A stretch of 64,000 nt of DNA from Hyalangium gracile (GCF_020103725.1 NZ_JAHXBG010000031.1:62001-126000); one strand, 5' to 3'. Positions 32,401 to 38,423 are shown, counted from the stretch's first letter. Numbers and translations are program-made. Notes: a model not told the origin generated them from the letters alone.

Positions 32401-34278
32401 CGCGAGCACGGTCTCTCCCTCCATCACGGAGGAGGAGGGGAGCGAGACATCCGAAGCGCTCACCGTCAGATCCGGCGTGAGCAGGATGCGCAGCGCCCGA
32501 AGGGCCAGCGCCGAGTCCACCACCGAGCCCTCCCAGCTCCCATCCTGGCGCTGCCGGCTCAACAGGGCCTGCCGGGCGCCGAGCGCCTCGACCGGCGTCA
32601 GCTGCCGCCACTGAGACAGCGCGAGCACCGCCCAGCCCGTCGCGGAGGCTCGCAGGCCCTCGTCCATGAAGCCCCGCGAGCTGTAGCGCCCGTGGAAGAA
32701 CTGGAACGCCCTGCTCGCCGCCTGCGTGATGGCCGGCGTCCGAGGAACCCGGAACAGGTACTCCAGGGCCAGGGCCGTGGGCTCGAACCGGCTGGGGCCT
32801 CCCGGCAGCGCGGCCCACCCGCCATCGGCGTTCTGGGAGCCGAGCAGGAAGTCCGTCACCGCGGGCGTCGAGTCGGCCGAGGCGGGCGGCAGCGTCAGCG
32901 CGAGCCCCAGCAGCGCCGTGTCGAGCAGCGTGGAGCGGTAGCCCGGAGAGAGCCCCACGCCTCCCGTGGACTGCAGTCGCGCACGCAGGCTGGCCAGGGC
33001 CGCCGCGTTGGAGCCCTGGGTCGCCAGCGACAGGCGCGCGAGCCCATCCACATCCGTCGGGTGGCGGCCCTGCAGGTAGCTCTGCGCGCTGCCGAGCGCG
33101 GCCGAGACACCCTCTCGGGAGAGGAACATGCGCAGCGCCTCCATGGCCTGCTGCGTCTCGCGCAGGGTGGCCCCCGGCGTTGCGCCCCAGCTCCCCGCCT
33201 GGCTCTGGCGAGACAAGAGGTACGAGATGCCGAGCTCCACGCCTGGAGTGCTGGTGACGGAGTCCGGGGCCTGCTCCACGAGCTCCGTCTCGAAGACACC
33301 GCGCCCGCGGGTGAGGAAGAAGAAGTGGTTCGCGAAGGTGTGGCGGAGCGCGTCGGCGTAGGCCAGCTGCGCGGGCGTCGCCGTCTGCCCCTGAGGCGTC
33401 AGGAGGATGAACGCCGCTCGGAGCTGCTTCTGGGCGCTCGAGGAGGTCGGCGTCCGGGCGCCTTCTGCCTGGATGATCTGGGCGATGCTCACCGCTCGCG
33501 AGGTCGCCGAGATGCGGGTGCCAGCCGCGGGAGGAATGGCGGTCGGATCGCTGAGGGCCTCATCGGGCGTAGGAGACAGCAGGGTCAGCGGCCCCACCTC
33601 CTGGGGGCTCAGGAAGCCCATCAGGTAGAGGTCCAGCGCGGAGTAGCGGCGCCGCTGCGCCACGGACTCGTAGCTCGCCGGGCCGCGAGCCTCCCAGTCC
33701 GAGCCGTAGAGCACCGAGGCCTCCGAATCGAGGAAGAAGCTCCAGTGCGTGCCGTCCCTGCCGAGCAGCTCCTCGCTGCGGAGGCTGGAGGACGACTCCC
33801 AGAAGCGGGCCTGCCCCGACCACTGGTGCGCCACCTCGTGGGCGAGCACCCCCGCCTCGTACTCGAGAGAAGGAGGAGGGGAGGATCGCAGGCCGCCCAG
33901 GTCGATGTAGCCCTTGAGGCGCCCGGCGCTGCCGAACGCCAGGCTGCCGTTGAAGACTGGCTTGCCCGTCCCGGCCACGTCGTTGCTGACCAGCGTGTGG
34001 AGCCCTTCGGCGTCCCTGCCCAGCTCCACGCTGAACGTCGGCAGCACCACCAGGAAGTCGTACGAGTCCGTATACGTCTCGTAGAACTTCTGCGCCACCT
34101 GCTTCCGCGCCTGCAGCCCCGTGTCGGAGTCCTCGGTGCGATCGTAGGGGAGCCCCTCGTGCTCCAGGACCACGATGTCTTCACTGGCGCGGCCCGCTCC
34201 GGGCAGCAGGGTGACGGCGAGCACCCACGCGAGCATCACGGGGCGGATCCACTTCCATCCTTCTTGGCGGCTTGGCAT
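17437..34278 (-). CDS. Giant secreted mosaic protein (5,613 aa) with metalloprotease-like N-terminus
   Basis: The ATG at 34278 gives a clear signal peptide (MPSRQEGWKW..., cleavage near AGRA). Approximate domain order: zinc-protease-like region with HEVAHQW (147-153) and a downstream HWSFFLDSEAS; terpenoid-cyclase/prenyltransferase-like helical repeats (345-600); five CARDB-type domains (600-1170); a FlgD-type Ig with FSPNGDG (about 1175); a TolB/WD-like propeller (about 1280-1640); further FlgD-type units (1756, 2543, 2741) among bacterial Ig domains; FN3 domains from about 3127; a discoidin (F5/8C)-like domain (about 3580-3690); a second propeller (about 4073-4363); more CARDB-like domains (4400-4850); four tandem Ig repeats ending in FTVDxTAPT-type motifs (about 4850-5183); and an unassigned C-terminal region (5183-5613) ending in helices. 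It is probably a surface or secreted adhesin/protease. No LPxTG anchor, autotransporter barrel or RTX repeats were seen, so the export route after Sec is open. Confidence 0.88.
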   Translation of the reverse strand: MPSRQEGWKWIRPVMLAWVLAVTLLPGAGRASEDIVVLEHEGLPYDRTEDSDTGLQARKQVAQKFYETYTDSYDFLVVLPTFSVELGRDAEGLHTLVSNDVAGTGKPVFNGSLAFGSAGRLKGYIDLGGLRSSPPPSLEYEAGVLAHEVAHQWSGQARFWESSSSLRSEELLGRDGTHWSFFLDSEASVLYGSDWEARGPASYESVAQRRRYSALDLYLMGFLSPQEVGPLTLLSPTPDEALSDPTAIPPAAGTRISATSRAVSIAQIIQAEGARTPTSSSAQKQLRAAFILLTPQGQTATPAQLAYADALRHTFANHFFFLTRGRGVFETELVEQAPDSVTSTPGVELGISYLLSRQSQAGSWGATPGATLRETQQAMEALRMFLSREGVSAALGSAQSYLQGRHPTDVDGLARLSLATQGSNAAALASLRARLQSTGGVGLSPGYRSTLLDTALLGLALTLPPASADSTPAVTDFLLGSQNADGGWAALPGGPSRFEPTALALEYLFRVPRTPAITQAASRAFQFFHGRYSSRGFMDEGLRASATGWAVLALSQWRQLTPVEALGARQALLSRQRQDGSWEGSVVDSALALRALRILLTPDLTVSASDVSLPSSSVMEGETVLATVGVSNTGHARAENVLVQAFDSHGNVLGTAARLASIEPGERISVQVALDTRHSAGSSQAFFVVDPNGEIDEGKDSDNRAAVPFTVSAAPSAADLFIQAGSVTVNPAAINRLPAQVEVSARVGNLGKTAVGQPVGVVVRMGTQVLATSQLTLSAQSSQLVTWPIQLSSLQAAGVITVEVDPSDAVTEPVETNNLQTVKLGLTPGVDLRVASLTAPATVAQGQDITFQYALANGGTVEAQSAGTLELLSGSGAVLATLPLPAQLIGAGGQATGQLVWRANIAGSLKAVLKVQYPNDLDAANNTASALFTVQASALPNLVPVAGSLTITPEPPLETQSATVSVTVRNSGQGGAQGFTVDLYLGAPDAGGTRFHQEQVSTLAAGASVAVTGTLTLPQNAPKSLHVVLDGAQAVSEFDEDDNRTFLALSPVPIADLVVSSAGIQPNPAFPRENTTAPVTVSVMNAGGQRARNVPVELRRVASSGSEESIGQAVIATIEPGQSGEAVIPWNTTGLRGPQKLVAVVNAGQSVPEQRADNNRAERQVSVQDAVLALSEPYFSPNGDGLRDTTEVSYRLAAEAAVEARIEDGQGRTVRTLTAAAAAASSLSWDGRSAEGRVVPDGAYSIHVRTLAPATERLLGTLTAVVDTNRTLLDSSAPSSLEVENLQDTASARPWDGVAAAMPDESGVVFYGHETATERCGIYYQPLGGVPARRLTPEGWSCADYAPNSGGLAISPDTRRVAFHGYRTCPSSGRCTTLEILSVEQRSLLQVAMDSDEQGQYLQYSLPPVFSRDGSRLYFVSQDQAADDFTFEEVRVDGTQRRILARSGSKPAELRLSPEGDRLSVVDEDGALFFLRLSDGARQQFLPFGTISGVLSDGTVWAGATPSLDLRHDWAGSGEAISYAAPGLMEPVSDEYGGESILPIAPRLERKEPRTGGIQILVTGAPYSSDFVPNAAAIAVNPISGGTVFRHRPLLSTQAQLWTVPVSGPARMLLPYDVQGLRWSPGGSFLFGFVSTGESTGEPLSAVITRDNLFVRLTATRTPSAASMTFQGTATDLNFEEWQLGVRAYGSTAPFVTIATSVTPVQNGLLTEWIPPAPGMYEAQLLAKDRAGNVRTRTVAFGYSLSPAVANVSRAPEYFSPNGDGVLDTTELRYTITRATIADLQILDARNQVVQQWFLNHPQTGSFTLAWDGRDAQGQRVPDGVYTLSIDGTRLSVVVDTTPPVAQLTLAESGSMNLPAPYQYMDVLPQDLDPDAATSDSARTSEFVRIVAAGTTWKIQDANLKEWAFEVSSPEDPSVSRPIFTGTQAVDDARAIAIELLRGPFRLRARDQAGNQALTAPLALGQQLFATIGGSADQVHRHWLLPGQVMPRVRPFTKATTSPDGSAVLPRVEGGRFAFGLNTTHGRPLTSFSIAYRTPSGPWILDSQNVTPLGESMVLWDARSAGGVSELEIRALDSEGHTLTAAVRLTDGSSSGGESQVHAACVKTRGGEATVLSALVGDGQTLPEDLMPGARWRFTSVDTHAVTEFPANATLFRMSTGLRVLETLSTASLPECLYTVNFLGTHRSGRPLTSQLSVNLCKPQVTVSQDGLSVSESFRKGLRSVEVFVEDHGREVVVARFGAFEGTSPLHPIDRSLFPDSPLHTLRARTTLTDGTRVSTQPNLLPSDLRLLDPGCNDEAEFKLPQGKLEFSSLLRDADAPLCSIHEPVYTARLKGNGGAGQQLQALSVQLVTAQGELVAQPEVSDVVLGSAVVNASVRVDSRTLPKGTYQLRASATWSDGAISRAAELPVFIDKTPANTVITRPMAVGRVCPESRRGSNGAVERFLTVEGVVSDDHLESYELFLRELNGEPQRVLQAQFNASGPSAVQGVLGTIDVSHRSSQFELLLSARDVSGTSWCAMPTVVEVATPPSIGALTLSPVLFSPDADGVLDTAAMGVSVDQDVSFTVTVQAGTQAHTLLQGQVPQGNASLSWNGLLANGSRLPDGDYPLRVRVTGACGMTGEATALVRLDTTAPVARIDFPAEGQVLGGSFTVTGAATDLNMARYELSLGEGASPTSYTAIGSAQGPASGVLGEVSLANLPHGEYTLRLVAEDKAGHSHQVLRRFQHQPASLLRAAFVAPSLISPDGDGISDSATLSVTLVAPATVSATLLDGAGQPLRTLVQPTSLPASTNPLPITGATLQGLPEGVYTVRVSASSSSGSEESFASLELDVSKPQLLFSSPVAGSVRGATFTVEGAVQDAHLESWTLTHLSPGESTGQLIASGTTATSGILSVRSGLAEGTHQLVLEAHDRVGHTHEQSVSFTVDTTPPVVSFLSPANGGVLSGSAAPVEIHGQAEDAHLRSVSLEAHTSQGTQTLFSGPSLPPAGLLHQWAVSYESDGPAELHLKAEDAAGNTADSLLSFMLDSRPPVATLSEPRGATRGEGLVFRGSAIDANLSQWELELGRGTSASETSFQQLASSTQPPPSGVFTTLASVGDGSYIARLRVRDSAGNETVDEASFTVDSLAPLAAPVLSAAVQRPNTVTLTWEQSPSSDVATYDVRRSSGSGSAAVIATVGANIHSYVDAGLTDGRFRYSVVARDAAGNASNSSPEALVEIDSTPPMVSWLAPTTGEQVRGTVELRGTAYSPGDFREYRVSIGAGSVPVAFTPLARALVPVSAGRLGELAAKDLPQGSIQTLRLEAEDLIGNVSEARVTFTVDNQPPLTPTLHSATAAGSNVTLAWNATAEEDLLGFVLFRDGAPLGSPGNTSPQDLRPYALPADSRSYQDLNVPDGSHTYSLVAIDRAGNVSAASTRGPVLIETRAPVARITEPGKLERLRQDTWLLAQSDDQDVASVSFESRGTATGPFTAVGSPVTRVPFTVRLPLSQISGRIMELRAVAKDSSNKVDPTPASIHVLREAVPSKPAVSALVDGDQVQVSWTDSNPAGLLAGFELSEDGVPVTLAPERWPGTASATSTASGTPASAYDEAGASTAWRPSGTLPQAWTLTLTEPVLLRGLSLVTGSSSRVRLEAQIAGLWVPLASEVATQAFFNATHALDQPVEVQAVRVTFLSTLVGLTSLADVQLDALPLERGSSAQISAVTPGRHTYRLRAMGFGGTPSEPAEVSVDIYAPTLVAEVTETPGTTVKVMGGEVPPAAQVEVFNQEGVVGTTTADAQGRFVFTAPLVPGDNTFQARATDAVGNHSLPSEAVTVVSDPAPTASLTLALTGVTESDVSLSLSVSGDATNVAGYVLVRENGAGTVELPAVSAATHSFIDRGVRNGTYTYRVHAFNARGFRGPASNDVTATVAAAPPAAPVDVTVEPLASGGALSVSWAPGDARAVAYRVERAIGAEGPFEVLAGAESILTTGLVDLPLNDSTLYRYRILALDALGNLSSPSLIVTGVPVDSTPPAAPRLLHPTVAGKPVTVSSPTVAISGLTELGTHVTLLRNGVSVAQAPAGALGVESIPVELNLPPRGSGWASADGQRLAYVVQQSPTATQALAVQSRTGELLGTFSGSSFAFIQAATFSPDGRRVAIEVSSRTTYRSEIHIADLDTGEVRKAGSASQGNETSATWSSDSRELAYEVALFDMSSSVVVVDTVTGAQRSLTGAAGAPLMAPRHAPVGSSLFVLTRSGASMRLLRMDPVSGASSPLFEADSIERDYAVSPDAGRIALVATRDGRKDLHTVSVSTGASVQLTHDAEQERTPAFSREGRRLAFVSGSFLVLQEDGRQQRFSGFSGLWLSWTQDGTLLTSNGLGLSRLEWGARFEFTGVRLEPGTTVFSATATDGAQRTGLPSAPIQITLDAATLPDLVAEVELRPEVPQVGHPFDAFVTVRNQGGGSAPATTLSVAVLSPDGQSITPAPLSLPALASGGATTLVVPLSHPTLQGPQLLEVIVDPEQRVEDPVRDNNRVRYPFSLVSDDQLVVALAVSPQTVEVDGNSLATITVANPGAARTLDVETRLVTLDGETVFQLGEVEHLAPLGAGRSRTFTRPIAVGRTLAGSYQVKTVVRQGAEVVTEMSVPFSINADRATLLRLAASRSSYGPGEPLALTATVRNDSRNSFVDGASYVLTVTDVAGNSVQGQSTALPLLTQGASYSVSSELASAGLPPGQYVAHGVVMLGTQQLATASTQFSIVGRPRVMGTLLVLGQGSPPGIRAGEPLTVTFEAGNVGTAPEPSLVLRVAIIDAQTEQTLDSYALPAQPIEVGGTLSGQYDFSTTGLPLKSYAAYLLAERPDGSVQELASATFRLLDGQAPTLRIINLVNGRFLPGSVHPVLQAIDPESGVVSVYAKVPGARRRDLTRVGGTAFDGTWSGDAGLWEGNNNISFFAVDAEGNTRQLSASIVVDPAPPQVDVTGVTDGALIKNAPTPVVEATDDHLASVSSMLDGMPFTSGTAVTSDGRHELVVQAVDLAGNQTVKTVRFTVDMTAPTISISGVTEGGVFRQHVVPVVIIRDRDLLESSITLDGQPFGPGTVVTAEGAHTLRATARDRAGNQSEREVTFTVDQTAPTITVTGVSEGAQYSSAVTPVIDLQDTHLSIQEVRLNGVPFVSGTSLTTDGSYTLTIRAEDLAGWVTEKTVRFSLQQQQVTFSPSTSASFARVLALIRAGTCSPTSSEVQRVQGLLETELGGSDRLLTVMTDEAAFLESLRAGVANVVIVFSLGSTGSECGEAVASLEPRPSDTEAVKVRKAWSRELTEQVFTGHTGLVVIRSRPEDMPLLREVLGVNFRGSTEQSQVQLPSSALRGPAYLSSPGGGALLQALKASVQPVATWSGSSEKLSGALATFGQGRAVTFGVDLSSALPAANAALTLSRSVAAVLPPPSEPAPLGVMGVELRLASPLRATRLNSVETLPPELTALWASAQGTLAPGGHGIVWEDSLEKGESHGWRFLVRLPESSGSHSVSASATSLQSTGPRDLGTWSLELEQPVPASELMARVRAALEPLREQDAATVSDIEARLRSVETREVTQRADIEAHFDELFAAVESSRRLGGDAAPVRKALGELLLYWEARWYLL

Positions 34279-34554
34279 CGGTTCTCTCGGTGCAGTCAGT
34301 CGAAGCGACCGCCCCCAGTGCACGCCCCGCGCCGTCGGCTCTCCCGCGAGCAAGCCCTGTGGTTTCACGCGCTTGCGAAGCCGTCGAGGAGCTGTGCACC
34401 CGGAGGCGAAGTCCCGGCAGTCCATGGCGCGAGACGGTGCAGTCCAAGGAGCGAGACGGTGTCCGGGCGGCTCGGGCCCCGCAAAACGCAGACGCCCACG
34501 CGCGAGGTGCGCATGAGCGTCAGTCACGACAGCATCTCTGTGACGAGCGCTGGC

Positions 34555-35241
34555 CTACGGAGGCGTCATCTCCGAGCAGCCCGAGCTGGCCGTGACCTGG
34601 AAGGCCAGATCATCCCGGTCGTTGTACCCATCGCCCGCGCACGAGCTCGACGCGCCCATGTAGCGCATGGCCGCGCGCACCGCCTGAAGGCCGGTACCGC
34701 TCGAGGGCAGGGTGTACGTGGCCCTCAGGGTGTTCGCGCCAGGACCCGCGGGCGTCAGGACCTTGAACAGCGTCCACGCGGGATTGTGGGCGTCCTCGGT
34801 CGAGTACAGATCCACCCTGTTGCCGAGGGAGTACGCCCAGAAGGAGACCTCGACGGTGACCTCCTTGCCCGGCGCCAGCTCGCTCCCATCCGTCGTGTAC
34901 ACCCGGATCCGGTCGATCGACTCGTCCGCGTGGTAGGTGCCCGCCGAGCCGTCGAGGCACGTGCCTCCCAGCGTGTTGGGCGCGTGGGGCTCGGGGCCCA
35001 GCGGCCCGCGACCATCGAACAGCTCGCCGGAGTCGCACCCCGAGGCGCTCTCGCCGCACACGGGCACCTGCAGCGTGGCGTCATGGCTCGCCGTCGCCAC
35101 CGACAGCGCTGGCGCCATCGCCCCGGTGAGCACGAACGCCGCGTCCTCCCCGGTGCCCCCCGGCGGCTCACACGCCACGACCAGGCTCATCACCCCCGAC
35201 AGCAGGAACACCGACTTCCGACTCGTACCTCTCCATCCCAT
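34555..35241 (-). CDS. Secreted lipoprotein with beta-sandwich domain common in myxobacterial exoproteins
   Basis: 228 aa from the ATG at 35241. The lipobox LVVAC marks lipid anchoring. The mature part (from about 70) holds a CDSGELFDGRGPLGPEP start, CLDGSAGTYHADES, FWAYSLGNRVDLY and a final GDGYNDRDDLAF segment with paired Cys. I know this pattern as an accessory beta-sandwich found beside or within secreted myxobacterial proteases; its ligand is not known. It lies 276 bases upstream of the giant gene on the same strand and may be co-transcribed with it. Confidence 0.72.
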   Translation of the reverse strand: MGWRGTSRKSVFLLSGVMSLVVACEPPGGTGEDAAFVLTGAMAPALSVATASHDATLQVPVCGESASGCDSGELFDGRGPLGPEPHAPNTLGGTCLDGSAGTYHADESIDRIRVYTTDGSELAPGKEVTVEVSFWAYSLGNRVDLYSTEDAHNPAWTLFKVLTPAGPGANTLRATYTLPSSGTGLQAVRAAMRYMGASSSCAGDGYNDRDDLAFQVTASSGCSEMTPP

Positions 35242-35878
35242 GACTGCGCTCCAACGTGGATTGAGCCCCTGGCGACCTCCAGCGGAGTCCAAGGGGTGCA
35301 TGTGCGGTGACTCGGGCGGGCCCGCTCGCGTGTCGGGCCCAGGTCGCGGGGAAGCCCAGTGCACGCGGCGGTCCAGCACCGCTTCCGCGCGCCACCGCAG
35401 CGCTCCGCTGGCCGAGCGAGCAGGAGACACCAGCGGTTCCGAGAACTTGGAGCGAGCCCGGCGGTTCCGAGTGCCGAGGGACAAGCCCCCTACCGTCCGC
35501 GAGCAGAGACTGGCAGTCCATGCCACGAGACGGTGGAGGAGGGAGAAGCTCCCATCGGGGAGTGAAGCTCGTGTCCCAGGAGGCCTGTTGAAGAAAGCTC
35601 AGGCGGGCCTTCGCCTCTCTGCTTCCGGGGGAACTCCACATGCTCCACGAGAGCCGCTACCCATCATGTCGTTCCGTCGTGCCGGTGCTGCTGCTGCTGT
35701 GGCTGGGTTGCAGTCCCTCGGGTCCAAGATTCCCGAAGGCCCGAGGGCGCCAGCTCCCAGGAGGCCCGACAATTCCGGACGGCGGTGAGCGGGCAGGCGA
35801 TGATGGCTCCGGGCTGGGGCTCCACCGGCTCCTTGTCCGCGGGCCGGCGGTGACGCGAGCGGCGTGTGGTGACTGGCT
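35242..35878. other. Intergenic interval with at most one doubtful small ORF
   Basis: No well-supported gene lies in this 637-base stretch. A plus-strand lipoprotein-like reading frame at 35640-35897 is annotated separately as doubtful. Confidence 0.45.
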
Positions 35879-35897
35879 TCACTTCCGCACGACGTGA
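35640..35897 (+). pseudogene. Lipoprotein signal fragment, possibly decayed
   Basis: 85 codons. The N-terminus reads as a lipoprotein signal (VVPVLLLLWLGC, lipobox LGC) with a purine-rich ribosome site, but the rest is Pro/Gly/Arg-rich with no fold-like pattern and runs into the TIMP-like gene on the other strand. The signal resembles those of Sit-type toxins, so this may be the 5' remnant of such a gene. A chance reading frame is also possible. Confidence 0.3.
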
Positions 35898-36892
35898 CAG
35901 AGATGGTCCTTCCTGCGGTCGAAGACAGGGCTGCACCGCAGCAGCGGTGCTCTCGGAGCCCCCTTGGCGAGAGGCTTTGTCTCCTGGGACATCTTGCACA
36001 GCGAGCTCTCCAGGTCGTACCAGTGGCAGGATGCCGCGCTCATGGCCTGCAGGGGGCCCCAGCTCGCGGAGCGGCTCTTCTCCTCGTTGCACACCTCTTC
36101 CTCCGGTCCTGGGTTCACACACCGGAGCGCCGGCCCGTGGGCCGCATCCGCACCCGAGGGCTCCAGCCCCTCGCACCACCGCCTGAGCACGCGCTGCCGG
36201 CAGGTCTCGAGCGTGTCGCGATACGGCGTCTGGGTGAGCTCGAAGGCCCGCAGGGTGGAAGACAGCCCCACGGCCTGGGCCTGGCCGCTATTGTTCGGAT
36301 CGTAGACGCCGTGGCTCCAGAAGGGGCGGACCTCGCGGAACGCGGCGAGCGCTGGAGCAGCCCTGAGTGGCACGCTGCAGGCGTCTCCAGCGGCTGCTCC
36401 CACCAGCGTCCTCGAGACGGTCTCCAGGGAGCAGGGCTGGCAGGTCACCGCCTCGCGCTGCACCGCGACAGGGATGACCGGCAGCTTCCCTGTCCGCAGC
36501 CACTCGAGCTCGGCATCGTCTCTGGAGGCGGGCCGGGTCCGGGAACACAGCCACACGGACTCAGGCGTGTCGTTGGCGTACATCAGGTAGTGCTGCCCGG
36601 CCTCGAACGGGATGCTGCAATCGCCGCCCCCGCCCGTCGGGAGTTGAAGCTTCGTTCCGACCTCGAGCTTCCCCTTGAAGACCTCGAGCACCTCGACGGA
36701 GGCCTTACCGCCGAAGGGGCGTTCTTCTACAGACAGGACCCGGCCGTAGTAGATCGCCGCGGAGCCCTGACGCGCCTCACGCAGGTTCGTGGCGAGCTCG
36801 GGCGAGCCCCCCTCGCAGCTACAAGCCTCGGAGGAGGCAGGCCAGCCCCAGGCCAACAACACCAGTCCCATGCCTGCCAATCGTATGAGCAT
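35879..36892 (-). CDS. Secreted protein with TIMP/netrin-like N-terminal domain
   Basis: 337 aa. A Sec signal ends before Cys24, so the mature protein begins with a CSC-type N-terminus, as in tissue-inhibitor-of-metalloproteinase folds. The first 115 mature residues fit: AIYYGRVLSVEER, VLEVFKGKLEVGTKLQLP, GDCSIPFEAGQHYLMYAN, and LCSRTRP followed by a helix. The remaining 190 residues contain about eight Cys and are not recognised; most bacterial TIMP-like proteins stop earlier. Whether it inhibits a protease is unknown. It is transcribed divergently from the methyltransferase gene across a 161-base promoter region. Confidence 0.75.
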   Translation of the reverse strand: MLIRLAGMGLVLLAWGWPASSEACSCEGGSPELATNLREARQGSAAIYYGRVLSVEERPFGGKASVEVLEVFKGKLEVGTKLQLPTGGGGDCSIPFEAGQHYLMYANDTPESVWLCSRTRPASRDDAELEWLRTGKLPVIPVAVQREAVTCQPCSLETVSRTLVGAAAGDACSVPLRAAPALAAFREVRPFWSHGVYDPNNSGQAQAVGLSSTLRAFELTQTPYRDTLETCRQRVLRRWCEGLEPSGADAAHGPALRCVNPGPEEEVCNEEKSRSASWGPLQAMSAASCHWYDLESSLCKMSQETKPLAKGAPRAPLLRCSPVFDRRKDHLCHVVRK

Positions 36893-36993
36893 GGTGAAAG
36901 CCTACCACCTCCAGCGAGTGCTACCGCGCCAGCTCCGGGTGGCGGTGACGGGCCCGTTACTACACCCGGGGGCGAATCGTTCACGAGCGCTCC

Positions 36994-37020
36994 TTTACAT
37001 GCAACTTTGTTGCATATAAT
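36994..37020 (+). promoter_or_regulatory. Promoter with embedded ATGCAAC-N3-GTTGCAT operator
   Basis: TTTACA (36994-36999) and TATAAT (37015-37020) form a sigma70-like promoter for the methyltransferase, with a short 15-base spacer. The spacer holds the perfect palindrome ATGCAAC-TTT-GTTGCAT (36999-37015). A bound repressor would block the polymerase. A near-identical palindrome lies in the promoter of the zinc operon at 41524-41540. Confidence 0.6.
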
Positions 37021-37053
37021 GTCCGGTCCCAACACGACCCGAGGAAGACGATC

Positions 37054-37911
37054 ATGGCCAACGAGCAATCCGACCCTTGGGGACAGCACGCCGCGACGTA
37101 CGCCCGGTTCGGCTCCCCATTCACCGGGTACATCGGGCAGTCGCTGTTCCTCTCGGTCGCGGGGCGGCTGCCGCGCGAAGCGCGCATCCTCGAGATTGCG
37201 TGTGGCACCGGTGATCTCGCGCGCGCCGCGGTCCTGCACTGCCTCGAGGAGCGGCGCACCACGGGCAGGTGTGGCAGCGTCGTCGCCACGGACTTCTCGC
37301 CTGGGATGGTGGAGCTCGCGAAGAGGACCCTCGCTGCCTTCGGCGTACCCGACGTCGCTCGATGCGAGGTTCAGGACGGGCAGGCGCTCGGTTTCGACGC
37401 GGACAGCTTCGACGCGGTGTTCTCGGCGTTCGGCATCTTCCTCTTCCCGGATCGAGCCGCGGGCTGGCGCGAGGCGGCGCGCGTGCTGCGTCCGGGCGGG
37501 CTGTTCGCGACGGCGGTGTGGCGAGGGCCGGAAGACAACGCCCTGGCGCGGCTCCAGATGGCTCCGGTCATGTCGGCCCTGCCGGAGCGGGTTCGCGCCT
37601 CGCTGCCGCGCCCGCCCTGGCTCGACATCGCCTCGGCCGAGGGGCTCACGAAGGAGGTCCGCGCCGCCGGGTTCGTGGCACCGGAGGTCTCGGTGTTCAA
37701 CGCGGTCCTGACGGCGCCAACCCCCCGCGCGATGTGGGACATGATGCGAGACAACCCCGTCTCGCGGTTGATGCTCTCGGCGTGCTCCCACGAGGAGCTC
37801 GCTGCCGTCGAGAGGTCGGTGCTCTCGACCTTCGAGGAGATGGCGGGGGGGACGGACCGGCCGGTGCGGTTCGATGCATCCTGCCACTTCCTCATCGCGC
37901 GCCGCGCATGA
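37054..37911 (+). CDS. Class I SAM-dependent methyltransferase
   Basis: 285 aa, cytosolic. Motif I is ILEIACGTGDLA (45-56), followed by VVATDFSPGMVELA (motif II), VQDGQALGFDADSFDAVFSAFGIF (motif III) and ARVLRPGGLFATAVW (post-III). This is the UbiE/Methyltransf_11 pattern. The substrate is unknown. Ribosome site gaggaag. The promoter carries the palindrome shared with the zinc-starvation operon, so it may respond to metal status. Followed 100 bases later by a decayed ABC transporter on the same strand. Confidence 0.85.
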   Translation: MANEQSDPWGQHAATYARFGSPFTGYIGQSLFLSVAGRLPREARILEIACGTGDLARAAVLHCLEERRTTGRCGSVVATDFSPGMVELAKRTLAAFGVPDVARCEVQDGQALGFDADSFDAVFSAFGIFLFPDRAAGWREAARVLRPGGLFATAVWRGPEDNALARLQMAPVMSALPERVRASLPRPPWLDIASAEGLTKEVRAAGFVAPEVSVFNAVLTAPTPRAMWDMMRDNPVSRLMLSACSHEELAAVERSVLSTFEEMAGGTDRPVRFDASCHFLIARRA

Positions 37912-38010
37912 GCCCATTGCGGTGACTGGAGCGAGAGCAATGGCGAACCCAGTCACACCCATCCGGTGAAGCGGGCGGACAGCCCGTCGGGGTTCAAGGA
38001 GGCATGATCG

Positions 38011-38423
38011 ATGGCCGCGGAAGCATCGCTCGTACTCATCCGGGATCTGGTCGTGCGCTATGGCGAGCGGGCGGTGCTGAACCAGCTCTCGCTGACGGTC
38101 GGCGCCGGCGAGGTCTACGCCCTGCCTGGCGGAAATGGAGCGGGCAAGTCGACGACCTTGTAGGCGCTCCTGGGCTTCGCGCGGCCTGGAGCGAGCGGCT
38201 CGGGCACATCCTGCCGGGCGTGGGCGTGCAGCTGGCGCTGCATCGCCTGGCCGACACCGATCCTCGGGCGCAGATGGGCTATCGCCTTCCGCCCCCGAGA
38301 CGAGGGCGGTCGCTGGCCGGCCTCGCTGCTCGCAGGCCTGGCGCCGTCACCGTGCTGGTGGCGGCGGCAGGCCTCTCCTACCGCGGTTCCAAGGACTTCC
38401 GTTTCACCAGCTGGACTTGGTGA
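38011..38423 (+). pseudogene. Decayed ABC transporter (ATPase 5' end joined to permease 3' end)
   Basis: The ATG at 38011 opens a normal ABC ATPase N-terminus (LVLIRDLVVRYGERAVLNQL) with a Walker A (GGNGAGKSTTL), cut by a TAG at 38161. The same frame continues for a few codons with ALLGFARPG, then homology breaks. Further on, other frames give LAGLAARRPGAVTVLVAAAGLSYRG, which looks like the C-terminus of an ABC-2 permease. So a nonsense change, an internal deletion and at least one frameshift have joined the two ends of a former ATPase-permease unit. It runs into the end of rpsN on the other strand. Confidence 0.6.

Noticed and set aside
30340..35310. A 1,656-codon plus-strand frame
   Set aside because: The same antisense effect, over the 5' part of the giant gene and its upstream lipoprotein gene.
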